This document shows positions 1 to 7,948 of a stretch of DNA of 34,061 nucleotides, piece by piece (positions within the stretch are counted from its first letter, which is position 1; the number at the start of each line of letters is the position of its first letter). The notes below the pieces were generated by a model, which worked only from the letters and a program-made list of their open reading frames with translations, had not been told where the DNA came from and searched no databases. The DNA is from an uncultured Clostridia bacterium (GTDB taxonomy: Bacteria; Bacillota; Clostridia; Oscillospirales; Acutalibacteraceae), in NCBI GenBank assembly GCA_944380675.1, contig CALWIH010000015.1, forward strand, positions 1 through 34,061. Direction: 5' to 3'. Position numbers and translations under genes: made by a program.

Positions 1-291
1 AAGGACGCGCCCATCGTTGTGCTCGACGAGCCGACGGCGGCGCTCGACCCCGTCTCGGAGCATGAGGTCTACAACGGCTTCCGGGAGCTTGTCGGCGACA
101 AGACGGCCATCTTCATCTCCCACCGCCTCTCCTCCTGTCGCTTCTGCGACGAAATTCTCGTGTTCGACGAGGGAAGGCTCGTCCAGCGCGGCAGCCATGA
201 CGAGCTCGTCGCGGAGACGGACGGATTGTATCACGCCATGTGGCAGGCGCAGGCGCAGTACTACGCCGAGGATCGGGGCCTCTTTGCGTAA
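1..291 (+). CDS. ABC transporter ATP-binding protein, C-terminal fragment
   Basis: This is the 3' end of a gene that starts before the window, in frame from base 1. The fragment carries the end of a nucleotide-binding domain: a Walker B segment (VVLDEP), the D-loop (ALDP) and the H-loop histidine in ISHR. These are followed by the usual tail in which the loaded substrate cassette ends with a 'GSHDELV' turn and an aromatic-rich helix. That tail resembles the ABC exporter type in which the membrane domain is fused upstream, but the membrane part is not visible, so fusion versus separate subunit cannot be decided. Substrate is unknown. A strong hairpin terminator follows about 30 bases after the stop codon. 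Confidence 0.85.
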   Translation, partial: KDAPIVVLDEPTAALDPVSEHEVYNGFRELVGDKTAIFISHRLSSCRFCDEILVFDEGRLVQRGSHDELVAETDGLYHAMWQAQAQYYAEDRGLFA

Positions 292-318
292 CGCTGCCTT
301 TCAAAAAACCGCGCGAAA

Positions 319-361
319 AAGCGCCGGGCAAGCGGGAAAATCTCCCGCCTGTCCGGCGCTT
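319..361. terminator. Bidirectional hairpin terminator
   Basis: The arms AAGCGCCGG (319-327) and CCGGCGCTT (353-361) pair perfectly, and an inner GCGGGA/TCCCGC stem extends the hairpin. It lies between the convergent ABC and pduL genes. The run of A on the left side gives a T-rich tract for leftward transcripts. Confidence 0.75.
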
Positions 362-380
362 ATCCATTGCGGTATGGAAA

Positions 381-950
381 TCAGAGCTTGACGACCTCGC
401 CGTCCACCGTGCCGGGAAGACCGGCGGCGTTGGCCTCGTCGGTGTCGATATGAACAGCCAGACCGGCGGTGCGGCTGACACGGGCAATCACGTCGCCGAA
501 GATGAGCGAGCGCTCGCCGTAGTTGAGCTTGATGCCGATGGCCTCGCCGTCCGTCACGCCGTAGTCGACGGCTTGCTCGGGCGTAAAGTGGGCATGGCGC
601 TTCGCGACGATGACGCCGTGATCGATCGTGACCTCGCCCTTGGGGCCGATAAGCTTGCAGCCGGGGGTGCCGTCCAGGCAGCCGGACATACGCAGCGGAG
701 CGTCGATGCCGAGGGTGCGGGCGTCCGTCTTCGCGAGCTCAATCTGCGTCTCGGGGCGAACCGGGCCGAGGATCGAAAGCTTGAGCGACGACTTCGGGCC
801 GACAACCTCCACCTTCTCCGCGCAGGCGAACTGGCCGGGCTGCGAGAGGTCCTTCTTCGGGGTGAGCTGATAATCCTTCCCAAACAGAGTGTCAAGATCC
901 TCCTGGGTTAAATGAATGTGACGCGCCGAGGTTTCCACCATAATGTTCAT
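381..950 (-). CDS. pduL: PduL-type phosphate acyltransferase (phosphotransacylase)
   Basis: The 189-residue product belongs to the PduL family, zinc enzymes that interconvert acyl-CoA and acyl-phosphate and are unrelated to Pta. Visible hallmarks are the paired histidines near the N-terminus (RHIHL, His11 and His13), a second pair in KRHAHFTPEQA (His119 and His121), and the family-typical stretch around LGPVRPETQIEL. The start is the ATG at 950, which has AGGAGA at good spacing; upstream frames lack a site. There is no N-terminal extension of the kind that targets PduL into microcompartments, and no shell gene is nearby. It therefore probably acts in the cytosol, making acetyl-phosphate for ATP via acetate kinase. 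A possible -10 (TATACT, bases 983-988) lies upstream without a convincing -35. Confidence 0.88.
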   Translation of the reverse strand: MNIMVETSARHIHLTQEDLDTLFGKDYQLTPKKDLSQPGQFACAEKVEVVGPKSSLKLSILGPVRPETQIELAKTDARTLGIDAPLRMSGCLDGTPGCKLIGPKGEVTIDHGVIVAKRHAHFTPEQAVDYGVTDGEAIGIKLNYGERSLIFGDVIARVSRTAGLAVHIDTDEANAAGLPGTVDGEVVKL

Positions 951-1107
951 ACTACCCACATCTCCTGTCTTTTCATTTTCAAAGTATACTCGCGCCGTCA
1001 GACAGAACCACCGGCGGAACAAGCGCCGGTTTTTCTCTCCGAATGCGCTCTGAAGAATCATGGTTTTCTACTATTTTACTCCATGACGAAAAAAATTTCA
1101 AGTCTTC

Positions 1108-1136
1108 TCGACGGAAACGAAAAATTCCGGTATAAT
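1108..1136 (+). promoter_or_regulatory. Probable sigma-A promoter for the uracil-DNA glycosylase
   Basis: TCGACG (1108-1113), a 17-base spacer and a perfect TATAAT (1131-1136) lie about 68 bases before the start codon of the downstream gene. Confidence 0.6.
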
Positions 1137-1203
1137 AAAAACGGATTCGGCGGAGACGCGGCGCAAAGACGGCGCTCCCCGCACAAGGAAGGAGACCGAT
1201 TTC

Positions 1204-1803
1204 ATGTACCAGTCCTGGGAGGAATTAGAGAAGAACTGCCTGTGCTGCGAAAAATGCCAGCTCCGGGAGGGGCGCACGCAGGTGGTGTTCGGCGTCGGCA
1301 ACCGCCATGCCAGGGTGCTGTTTATCGGAGAAGGCCCCGGCGAGCAGGAGGATCTGCAGGGCAAGCCCTTTGTCGGGCGAAGCGGGCAGTATCTCGACAA
1401 GCAGCTCGCCGCCGTCGGGCTTTCCCGCGACAAGGACGTCTATATCGCGAACATCGTCAAATGCCGCCCGCCGCAGAACCGCGACCCGCTCCCGGAGGAG
1501 CAGGACGCGTGCATCACCTGGCTGCGCGCGCAGACAGCCTTCCTCCGGCCGAAAATCATCGTTTGTCTCGGCCGAATCGCCGCGATGAAAATCATCCGGC
1601 CGGATTTCAAAATCACGAAGGAGCACGGCGTCTTTTTCGAGAAGGGCGGCGTCCTCATGATGGCGACCCTCCACCCCGCTGCGCTGCTGCGCAATCCCGC
1701 GTCGAAGCCCGGCGCGTTTGAGGATTATCTGCGGCTGCGGGAAAAGATGGAACAGCTCGGCCTCGTCGCGCCGGAGACCTTCCCCGACGCGCCGTGTCCG
1801 TAA
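1204..1803 (+). CDS. Family 4 uracil-DNA glycosylase (Fe-S type)
   Basis: The product (199 residues) removes uracil from DNA arising by cytosine deamination or dUTP misincorporation, the first step of base-excision repair. It has the family 4 motif A GEGPGEQED (42-50), the second active-site motif HPAALLR beginning at His157, and four cysteines with the Fe-S cluster spacing of this family: Cys15-x2-Cys18, then Cys87-x15-Cys103. The length is typical. The ATG at 1204 follows AAGGAGG-like bases. The gene is monocistronic, between its own promoter and a long hairpin terminator. Many anaerobic Firmicutes carry this type, sometimes beside the family 1 enzyme; whether this genome also has Ung cannot be seen. 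Confidence 0.9.
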   Translation: MYQSWEELEKNCLCCEKCQLREGRTQVVFGVGNRHARVLFIGEGPGEQEDLQGKPFVGRSGQYLDKQLAAVGLSRDKDVYIANIVKCRPPQNRDPLPEEQDACITWLRAQTAFLRPKIIVCLGRIAAMKIIRPDFKITKEHGVFFEKGGVLMMATLHPAALLRNPASKPGAFEDYLRLREKMEQLGLVAPETFPDAPCP

Positions 1804-1807
1804 CACA

Positions 1808-1857
1808 GCAAACGAGCGCTTTCCCTGCCGGCACGGCAGCGGAAAGCGCTCGTTTGC
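1808..1857. terminator. Bidirectional terminator with 17-bp perfect stem
   Basis: GCAAACGAGCGCTTTCC (1808-1824) pairs perfectly with 1841-1857; the loop itself contains a CTGCC/GGCAG mini-stem. It separates the convergent glycosylase and glycosyltransferase genes, and T-rich sequence follows on the rightward side. Confidence 0.85.
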
Positions 1858-1862
1858 TTTGC

Positions 1863-3113
1863 TTATTTCTTCGCCCGGTACGGCGACTCGAAGACGTCGA
1901 TGAATTTCTTTGCCAGCACGTCGTACTCGTAGTTCTCGAGGATGAAGCGGTGGCCGCGCTCGCCCATCGCGGCGAGCTCCTCCTTCGGAGAGGCGGCGAG
2001 CTGCTCCGCGGCTTTGGCGATAGCGGCGCTGTCCTCCGGCGGAATGGAGACGCCGCAGCCTGCCTCGGCGACCATGTCGTTGCCGGCGTCGATCGCGAAG
2101 ATGACGGGCTTCCCGGCCATCATATAGTCCATCAGCTTATTCGGGCTCACACCGAAGCGGAACAGCGGTTGGCGCTGCAGGCCGACGTAGAGGGCGTCGA
2201 ACTGGCTGAGCAGCTCAGGCACCTCATCGCGCTTGACGGCGGGGAGAAACTCCACGTTCTCCTCCACATGAAGCTCCTGCACCTTCTTCATCAGGCGGTC
2301 GCGCTCCGGCCCCTGGCCGACGGCGATCAGCTTGACCTTCTTTCCTTTCAGGTGCTCGCCCGCCTCGACGAAGCTGTCGAGGGCGTTGGCGATGCCGTGC
2401 GCGCCGGTGTAGCCGATGAGGAACCAGCCGTCCGCCTTATACGCGCCGAGCTTGTCGTGGTAGACAGGCGGCTCATGGAACGGCGCGTCCCAGTCCGCCT
2501 TGACAATCCCGTTCGGAATGCAGACGAACTTCTCCGGGGCCATCCCGTGCTCGATGAAGTGCTCCTTCGAGCACGGCAGCAGCGAGACGATATAGTCGCT
2601 CCATTTGCAGCAGTCGTTCTCCGCCTTCTGCATGACCTGGATATACGGATGCTTCGGGCTCATGCCGCCGAGCTCGATCGGACTGAGCGGCCAGAGATCG
2701 TGCACCTCGTAGATGAGCATCGCGCCGTACTTTTTCGCGATTTTGTGCGCGGGGTAAATGTCGAGCGGGTACGTCGAGGAGGCTATTACGACGTCCGGCT
2801 TCTCCTCCCCGGCCAGCTGCCCGATATGGGCGTAAAGGCCGTTGAGGAAGCTGAGCATATTGCGGATTCTGCCGACGCCGTTGCCCTCGTAGGAATTGCC
2901 GTGGATCCAGAAATACCGGATGCCGTCGACGTCCTCCTCGAGCACCTTTTTCCCCTCCATCGAGGGGTTCTTCGTGCGCAGGTGCGAGAACGAGCTTGCC
3001 GCGATGGTGACGCTGTGTCCCATCTCGACCCAGCGCTTCGCCATGAAGTACGGGCGGAACTCCATGCCGTGCTTCGCGCCGCCCGCGTAGTGATTGATCA
3101 AAAGAATGTTCAT
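1863..3113 (-). CDS. Glycosyltransferase family 4 (WbuB-like)
   Basis: A 416-residue GT-B glycosyltransferase. The N-terminal Rossmann half opens with MNILLINHYAGG and the family-typical GMEFRPYFMAKRW segment. The C-terminal half contains GPERDRL, the SPNKLMDYMMAGKPVI acceptor of the nucleotide sugar, and a final helix that packs back on the N-domain. No signal peptide or membrane span is evident, so it acts on the cytoplasmic face of the membrane. It is the last gene of the leftward nucleotide-sugar locus, 38 bases after the wbpI-like gene. A reasonable inference is that it transfers the mannuronic-type sugar made by its neighbours onto a lipid-linked glycan. Donor and acceptor are not provable from sequence. 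No flippase, polymerase or initiating phosphosugar transferase is in the window. Confidence 0.85.
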   Translation of the reverse strand: MNILLINHYAGGAKHGMEFRPYFMAKRWVEMGHSVTIAASSFSHLRTKNPSMEGKKVLEEDVDGIRYFWIHGNSYEGNGVGRIRNMLSFLNGLYAHIGQLAGEEKPDVVIASSTYPLDIYPAHKIAKKYGAMLIYEVHDLWPLSPIELGGMSPKHPYIQVMQKAENDCCKWSDYIVSLLPCSKEHFIEHGMAPEKFVCIPNGIVKADWDAPFHEPPVYHDKLGAYKADGWFLIGYTGAHGIANALDSFVEAGEHLKGKKVKLIAVGQGPERDRLMKKVQELHVEENVEFLPAVKRDEVPELLSQFDALYVGLQRQPLFRFGVSPNKLMDYMMAGKPVIFAIDAGNDMVAEAGCGVSIPPEDSAAIAKAAEQLAASPKEELAAMGERGHRFILENYEYDVLAKKFIDVFESPYRAKK

Positions 3114-3151
3114 ATTCGGTTCCCTCTCCCGTTGTTCTCAGCGCGGAGCCG

Positions 3152-4231
3152 TCACGCGTTCGCGCAGAGGAGCTTCGCGATCTTCTCCGAGGCGCGGCCG
3201 TCGCCGAAGGGCTTGCTGTCGCGGGCGGCAGCGTCCGGGACGGTGTGCAGCGCCTTGTCGAGGATGTCCTCCGTCGTCAGGGAGGCGAGGATGTTCCAGT
3301 TCCCGTGCAGCGTCTCGACCCATTCCGTCTCCGTGCGGAGCGTCACGCAGGGAACCTCCATGAAGTAGGCCTCCTTCTGCAGGCCGCCGGAGTCGGTGAG
3401 CACCTGGGAGGCCCCGCTGGTGAGCAGGAGCATCTCGAGATAGCCCACGGGATCGATGAGCTGGATATTCCGGAAGCCGCCCTTCGCGATGGCCTCCTCC
3501 GCGAGGCCGCGCGTCCGGGGATGGATCGGGATGACGACGCGCTGCGGCAGCTGCTCAAACGCGCGGAAAATGCGCGTCACGGCCTCGACGCCGCCGTCCG
3601 TCGTCTCGGCGCGGTGAAGCGTCGCGAGGCGGTACTGCTTCGGGGCAATGCCGAGCGTCTCGTAAATCTTACTCTTCTCCGGGTTCGCGCGGGCGACGGT
3701 GAGGAAATGCAGCACGGAGTCGAGCATGACGTCGCCCGTCATCGTGACGCCGCGCGTGATGCCCTCCTTCGCGAGGTTCTCGACCGCTGTCTGCGTCGGG
3801 CAGAGAAGCCAGGTGGAAATATGGTCGGTCAGGACACGGTTCTGCTCCTCCGGCATCCGCATATTGTACGAGCGAAGTCCCGCCTCGACGTGCGCGACCG
3901 GGATGTGCAGCTTGCTCGCGGCGAGCGCCCCGGCGAGCGTCGAGTTCGTGTCGCCGTAGACCATGAGAATATCGGGCTTCTCCCGGCCGATGACCTCCTC
4001 GATGCGGATCAGCATCTCGCCCGTCTGCTTCCCGTGCGAGCCGGAGCCGACGCCGAGGTTGTACGCCGGCTTCGGGATGCCGAGCTCCTCAAAGAAGACG
4101 TCGGACATATTCTTGTCGTAGTGCTGCCCGGTGTGGACAATCACCTCGCCGCACAGCGGCTGCAGGGCCGCGCTGACGACGGACGCCTTGATGAACTGCG
4201 GGCGCGCGCCCACAATTGTCAGGATTTTCAA
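3152..4231 (-). CDS. wbpI: UDP-N-acetylglucosamine-type 2-epimerase, WbpI-like
   Basis: The 359-residue protein is a non-hydrolysing UDP-sugar 2-epimerase of the WecB/WbpI superfamily. It starts with GARPQFIKA (8-16), the form seen in WbpI (UDP-GlcNAc3NAcA 2-epimerase), whereas classic WecB enzymes read GTRPEAIK. Conserved active-site elements include GDTNST (Asp94), HVEAGLRS (Glu116), EEQNR and His137. In this locus it would convert UDP-2,3-diacetamido-2,3-dideoxy-glucuronate to the manno epimer, the last step of the five-enzyme pathway. It follows the wbpB-like gene by 15 bases. If the pathway assignment is wrong, it would still be a UDP-HexNAc 2-epimerase. Confidence 0.88.
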   Translation of the reverse strand: MKILTIVGARPQFIKASVVSAALQPLCGEVIVHTGQHYDKNMSDVFFEELGIPKPAYNLGVGSGSHGKQTGEMLIRIEEVIGREKPDILMVYGDTNSTLAGALAASKLHIPVAHVEAGLRSYNMRMPEEQNRVLTDHISTWLLCPTQTAVENLAKEGITRGVTMTGDVMLDSVLHFLTVARANPEKSKIYETLGIAPKQYRLATLHRAETTDGGVEAVTRIFRAFEQLPQRVVIPIHPRTRGLAEEAIAKGGFRNIQLIDPVGYLEMLLLTSGASQVLTDSGGLQKEAYFMEVPCVTLRTETEWVETLHGNWNILASLTTEDILDKALHTVPDAAARDSKPFGDGRASEKIAKLLCANA

Positions 4232-4246
4232 GCGCCTTCTCCCCTC

Positions 4247-5347
4247 TCAGCCGATCTTGACGTCCTTCGACTCCATGTCGAGCGTGGAGAAGGAGAGGCC
4301 GTCGAACTTCACGGGCAAGCCCGTCTTCTGGCTCTTGTAGGCCGCGAGGATGATCTTCATGCCCTTCATGCCCTCCTCGCCGCTGACGAGAGGCTTGCGG
4401 CCGGTGCGGACGGCATCGATATAGTCGGCGTAGAGCGCGTTGTGACCGCTGCCGTAGACGTCCTTCGGGTCGGTGCCCGCGAGCTTCTCGACCTCGGCGT
4501 CTTGCGCCGCGGGGGCGGCGAAGTTCCACGTCTGGACGCGGTTGACGGCGAGGCCGCCGATGACGGCGGTGCCCGTCTCGCCGGAGATGGAGAGCGTCTC
4601 CTCGAGGTTCTTCGGGTAGATGCACGCCGTCCCCTCGACGATGCCGATCGCGCCGTTCTTGAAGCGGATGAGGATGGAGCCGAAGTCCTCGGCCTCGATG
4701 TCGCGCAGATAGTTGCCCGTCATGGCCATGATAGTATCCGGCTCGCCGCCGAGCGACCACTGGAGCAGATCGATGTCGTGGATGCACTGGTTCATCAGCG
4801 TGCCGCCGTCCTGCGCCCAGGTGCCGCGCCACGGCGCCTGCTCATAATAGGGCATCGTGCGGTTCCAGAGAATGCGCGCCGTGCCGTTGACGAGCTTGCC
4901 GAAGCGGCCGTCGTCGAGCGCGCGGCGGAGCTGCTGGATCGGGGCGTTGAAGCGGTTCTGGTGGCAGACGCCGACGGTGACGCCCTGATTCTCCGCCTCG
5001 GCGAGGATCTTCTCCGCGTCGGCGGTGGAGAGCGCCATCGGCTTCTCAATCAGGACGTTCTTGCCGTGCGCGATGCAATATAGCGCAATCTCCGCGTGGT
5101 AGCCGCTCTCCGTCGCGATGGCGCAGCAGTCGACCGCGATCTCGTCGAGCGCCTTTTTGTAATCGGCGTAGACAGCCGGACGGTAGCCGGCGGCGGCCTT
5201 CATGTCGTCCGCCTTCTTCTCCGCGAGCTCCGTCACCGGGTCGCAGACGGCGACGAGCTCGCACGTCTCGAAATTCGCGGCAGCCGCCGCAATGTGGTTC
5301 TTAGAAATACGGCCGCAGCCGATCAGCATAAAACGCAGCTTATCCAT
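4247..5347 (-). CDS. wbpB: Gfo/Idh/MocA-family UDP-sugar 3-dehydrogenase, WbpB/WlbA-like
   Basis: A 366-residue NAD(P)-dependent oxidoreductase. The Rossmann motif GCGRISKNH (10-18), the EKPMAL motif with catalytic Lys102, and the HDIDLLQW segment (His190, Asp193) place it in the Gfo/Idh/MocA family. Its neighbours point to oxidation of the C3 hydroxyl of UDP-N-acetylglucosaminuronate to the 3-keto sugar, as WbpB/WlbA do, ready for the adjacent aminotransferase. The ATG at 5347 is chosen because GGAGGAAAGG precedes it and the family alignment begins there; an in-frame start at 5389 would add a non-homologous extension. A GC-rich hairpin partly covers the Shine-Dalgarno, and a terminator-like hairpin separates it from wbpA. 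Confidence 0.85.
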   Translation of the reverse strand: MDKLRFMLIGCGRISKNHIAAAAANFETCELVAVCDPVTELAEKKADDMKAAAGYRPAVYADYKKALDEIAVDCCAIATESGYHAEIALYCIAHGKNVLIEKPMALSTADAEKILAEAENQGVTVGVCHQNRFNAPIQQLRRALDDGRFGKLVNGTARILWNRTMPYYEQAPWRGTWAQDGGTLMNQCIHDIDLLQWSLGGEPDTIMAMTGNYLRDIEAEDFGSILIRFKNGAIGIVEGTACIYPKNLEETLSISGETGTAVIGGLAVNRVQTWNFAAPAAQDAEVEKLAGTDPKDVYGSGHNALYADYIDAVRTGRKPLVSGEEGMKGMKIILAAYKSQKTGLPVKFDGLSFSTLDMESKDVKIG

Positions 5348-5367
5348 GTTTCCATTCCGCCTTTCCT

Positions 5368-5385
5368 CCCGCGCGCCGGCGCGGG
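5368..5385 (-). promoter_or_regulatory. GC hairpin overlapping the ribosome-binding site of the wbpB-like gene
   Basis: Seven-base arms CCCGCGC (5368-5374) and GCGCGGG (5379-5385) flank a four-base loop. On the transcript the 3' arm ends in the GGG of the GGGAGGAAAGG ribosome-binding stretch, so folding could lower translation. This is seen in the sequence; function is inferred. Confidence 0.4.
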
Positions 5386-5410
5386 GCATGATGGGTTGAC
5401 ATAAAAACGA

Positions 5411-5439
5411 GCGGAACTTCCCACAGGGAGAGGTTCCGC
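5411..5439. terminator. Terminator-like hairpin inside the nucleotide-sugar operon
   Basis: GCGGAAC (5411-5417) pairs with GTTCCGC (5433-5439), with an inner CCC/GGG pair. On the leftward transcript the stem is followed by TCGTTTTTAT; on the rightward side by CTGTTTTTTC. It sits between wbpA and wbpB, and no strong promoter is visible in the remaining ~60 bases before wbpB. It may be leaky and set the expression ratio of the two halves. Confidence 0.65.
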
Positions 5440-5453
5440 CTGTTTTTTCTCTC

Positions 5454-6773
5454 TTAGAGCAGCTCGATGTTCGAGCGATCTGCGACGTTCTTCATCGCGT
5501 TGCGCGTGTCGAAGATCTCCTTCGACAGCTTCTGGATGCGGTCGTAATCGAAGCACTCGTGCGCGGTGCAGATGACGACAATGTCCGCCTCGCGGAGCAT
5601 CTCGTCGGTAAGCTCCTTCGCGCCGGTGTGCACCTTCCCCTTGTGCTTGTACTCGGGGATGTAGGGATCGTAGTAGGTCGTCTCGGCGCCCTGCTCAATC
5701 AGGTGGTCGATGACGTTGAGCGCCGGGCTCTCGCGGTAGTCGTCGATGTCGTTCTTGTAGGCGACGCCGAGGACGAGCACCTTCGCGCCGTTCATCGCGG
5801 TCTTGTTGCGGTTGAGCACCTTCATCACGCGGTCGACGACGTACTCGGGCATTCCGGTGTTGATTTCGCCCGACGTCTCGATGAGGCGGGTGTGGTAATC
5901 AAACTCGCGGGCCTTCCACGTCAGATAGAACGGGTCGAGCGGGATGCAGTGGCCGCCGAGGCCCGGGCCGGGATAGAACGCCTGGAAGCCGTACGGCTTC
6001 GTCTTCGCGGCCTCGATGACCTCCCAGACGTTGATGCCCATGCGGTTGCAGATGATGGCCATCTCGTTCGCGAGGCCGATGTTGATGTTGCGGTAGGTGT
6101 TCTCGAGGAGCTTCTCCATCTCCGCGACGGCGGGCGAGGAAACCTCGTAGACGCCGCCCTCGAGGACGTTGCGGTACAGAGCCGCCGCGATCTCGGTGCA
6201 GTCCTTCGTGACGCCGCCGACGACCTTCGGGGTGTTCTTCGTCTTGTACTGCTTGTTGCCGGGATCGACGCGCTCCGGCGAGAAGGCGAGATAGAAGTCC
6301 TCGCCGCAGACAAGGCCGCTCTTCTCGAGGATGGGCTTTAACAGCTCCTCGGTCGTGCCGGGATACGTCGTGGACTCGAGGACGACGAGCATCCCGGGAT
6401 GGACGTGCTCGGCGACGCTCTCGGTGGAGCCCTTCACATAGCTGATGTCGGGCTGCTGGTACTTGTCAAGCGGCGTCGGGACGCAGATGGCGACCGCGTC
6501 GACGTCGCGGATGAAATCGAAGTCGGAGGTAGCGCGCAGATAGCCGGTCTCGACCATGTTCTTGAGCTTGTCGCCGACAATGTCGCCGATGTAGTTGTGA
6601 CCGGCGTTGACGGAGTCAACCTTCTTCGCCTGGACATCGAAGCCGATCGTCTTGTAGCCGGCCTCCGCCATCTCGACGGCGAGCGGCAGGCCGACGTAGC
6701 CGAGGCCCACGATGCCGACGACGGCAGACTTGTCCGCGATCTTCCGGAGCAGCTCTTCTTTCAAATTCGACAT
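5454..6773 (-). CDS. wbpA: UDP-N-acetylglucosamine 6-dehydrogenase, WbpA-like
   Basis: A 439-residue UDP-glucose/UDP-HexNAc dehydrogenase that oxidises C6 of the sugar to a carboxylate using two NAD+. The Rossmann motif is GLGYVG (23-28). SPERVDPG (165-172), the ENTYRNINIGLANEM helix (225-238) and GGHCIPLDP with catalytic Cys276 are all present. The N-terminal leader before the Rossmann fold (LKEELLRKIADKSAVVG) is typical of WbpA rather than of Ugd or TviB. The ATG at 6773 has GAGGGA nine bases upstream, while the ATG at 6788 has no site. It would supply UDP-GlcNAcA, the first committed intermediate of the locus. UDP-ManNAc as substrate is the main alternative. Confidence 0.88.
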   Translation of the reverse strand: MSNLKEELLRKIADKSAVVGIVGLGYVGLPLAVEMAEAGYKTIGFDVQAKKVDSVNAGHNYIGDIVGDKLKNMVETGYLRATSDFDFIRDVDAVAICVPTPLDKYQQPDISYVKGSTESVAEHVHPGMLVVLESTTYPGTTEELLKPILEKSGLVCGEDFYLAFSPERVDPGNKQYKTKNTPKVVGGVTKDCTEIAAALYRNVLEGGVYEVSSPAVAEMEKLLENTYRNINIGLANEMAIICNRMGINVWEVIEAAKTKPYGFQAFYPGPGLGGHCIPLDPFYLTWKAREFDYHTRLIETSGEINTGMPEYVVDRVMKVLNRNKTAMNGAKVLVLGVAYKNDIDDYRESPALNVIDHLIEQGAETTYYDPYIPEYKHKGKVHTGAKELTDEMLREADIVVICTAHECFDYDRIQKLSKEIFDTRNAMKNVADRSNIELL

Positions 6774-6826
6774 ACTTGATTCCCTCATTTTCTTTGAAAA
6801 TTCATCAGGTTTTCTTCTGTCTATGG

Positions 6827-7945
6827 TTATGCCTCGAGCAGGGCGTCACAGACGGCGTCAATTTCCTCGTCCGTGATATAGCCGTGCATCGGCAGGCTCA
6901 GCACGCAGTCGGTCAGACGCTCGCTGACCGGCAGATCGCCGCGCTGGTAGCCGAGCGGCGCGTACACCTTCTGCAGGTGGAGCGGGCAGGGATAGTAGAC
7001 CATCGTCGGGATGCCCTTCTCCTTCAAAGCGGCCTGCAGGCGCTCGCGCTCCGCGGCGTCCTTCGTCACGATGGTGTAGTAGCCGAAGCCGGAGGAATAG
7101 CCCTCGGGGACGTACGGCGTCGCGAAGCGGCCGGAGAGACGCTCCGCGTAGCGGGCCGCCGCGCGGCGGCGGTGCTCGTTCTCCGCGTCGAAAGCGTGCA
7201 GCTTCGGCAGGAGAATCGCGGCCTGCAGTGTATCGAGACGGGCGTTGAGCCCGACGCGGACGTTTTCATACTTGAAGGAACCCTTGCCGTGGACGCGGAT
7301 GGACTGCAGGAGCTTCGCCTGCTCCTCGTCGTCGGTGAAGACAGCGCCGCCGTCGCCGTAGCAGCCGAGCGCCTTGGCCGGGAAAAAGCTGGTGGCGGAG
7401 AAATCGCCGAACGCGCACGCCTTCTTCTCGCCGATCGCGCCGCCGAAGCCCTGCGCGGCGTCCTCCATCAGGAACATTCCCTCTTTTTCGCAGATTGCGG
7501 AGAGAGCCGGGAAGTCCGCCGGGAGGCCGAACAGGTCGACCGCGATGACGCCCTTCGGCGTGAGCTTTCCCTCCGCCTTCACCTTCTCCAGCTGCGCGCG
7601 GAGAGAATCCGGGGACATATTGAAGGTGCGCGGATCGGAGTCGACGAACACAGGCGTCGCCCCGCAGAGGCTCACAACCTCCGCCGTCGCGTAGAAGGTG
7701 AACGCCGGGACAAAGACGGCGTCGCCGGGGCCGATGCCCATCGCCATGAGCGGCATCCGCAGCGCGTCGGTGCCGTTGCTCGTGCTGACGCAGTATTTTC
7801 TGCCCGTGTAGGCGCACAGCTCGCGCTCAAGCTCCTCGACCTGCGGACCGGAGATGAAATGCGCGCCCTCGATGACGGACGCGATGCCCGCGTCAATTTC
7901 CTTTTTCAGATGGCGGTACTGCGCCGCCAGATCGTTAAACTGCAT
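6827..7945 (-). CDS. wbpE: PLP-dependent UDP-3-keto-sugar aminotransferase, WbpE-like
   Basis: A 372-residue DegT/DnrJ/EryC1/StrS aminotransferase. The internal-aldimine lysine is Lys191 in SFFPAKALGCYGDGG, a segment characteristic of the WbpE/WlbC branch; EDAAQGFGG (161-169) contacts the cofactor. In the pathway it would transfer an amino group from glutamate to C3 of the keto sugar produced by the WbpB-like enzyme. The gene begins three bases after the wbpD stop codon, so the two are translationally linked. It is clearly different from the second aminotransferase of the locus (8801-9976), whose active-site sequence is SFYATKNLATGDGG. Confidence 0.88.
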   Translation of the reverse strand: MQFNDLAAQYRHLKKEIDAGIASVIEGAHFISGPQVEELERELCAYTGRKYCVSTSNGTDALRMPLMAMGIGPGDAVFVPAFTFYATAEVVSLCGATPVFVDSDPRTFNMSPDSLRAQLEKVKAEGKLTPKGVIAVDLFGLPADFPALSAICEKEGMFLMEDAAQGFGGAIGEKKACAFGDFSATSFFPAKALGCYGDGGAVFTDDEEQAKLLQSIRVHGKGSFKYENVRVGLNARLDTLQAAILLPKLHAFDAENEHRRRAAARYAERLSGRFATPYVPEGYSSGFGYYTIVTKDAAERERLQAALKEKGIPTMVYYPCPLHLQKVYAPLGYQRGDLPVSERLTDCVLSLPMHGYITDEEIDAVCDALLEA

Positions 7946-7948
7946 ATG

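Noticed and set aside
3152-4231. Assignment of the epimerase as WecB (teichoic acid or enterobacterial antigen ManNAc route)
   Set aside because: GARPQFIKA at the N-terminus and linkage to 3-dehydrogenase, aminotransferase and acetyltransferase genes favour the WbpI type.
1794-5083. Long open frames antisense to the glycosyltransferase, epimerase and dehydrogenase genes
   Set aside because: They are GC-skew shadows: their Arg/Ala/Asp-rich translations resemble no family, while the opposite strand encodes well-conserved enzymes with ribosome-binding sites.
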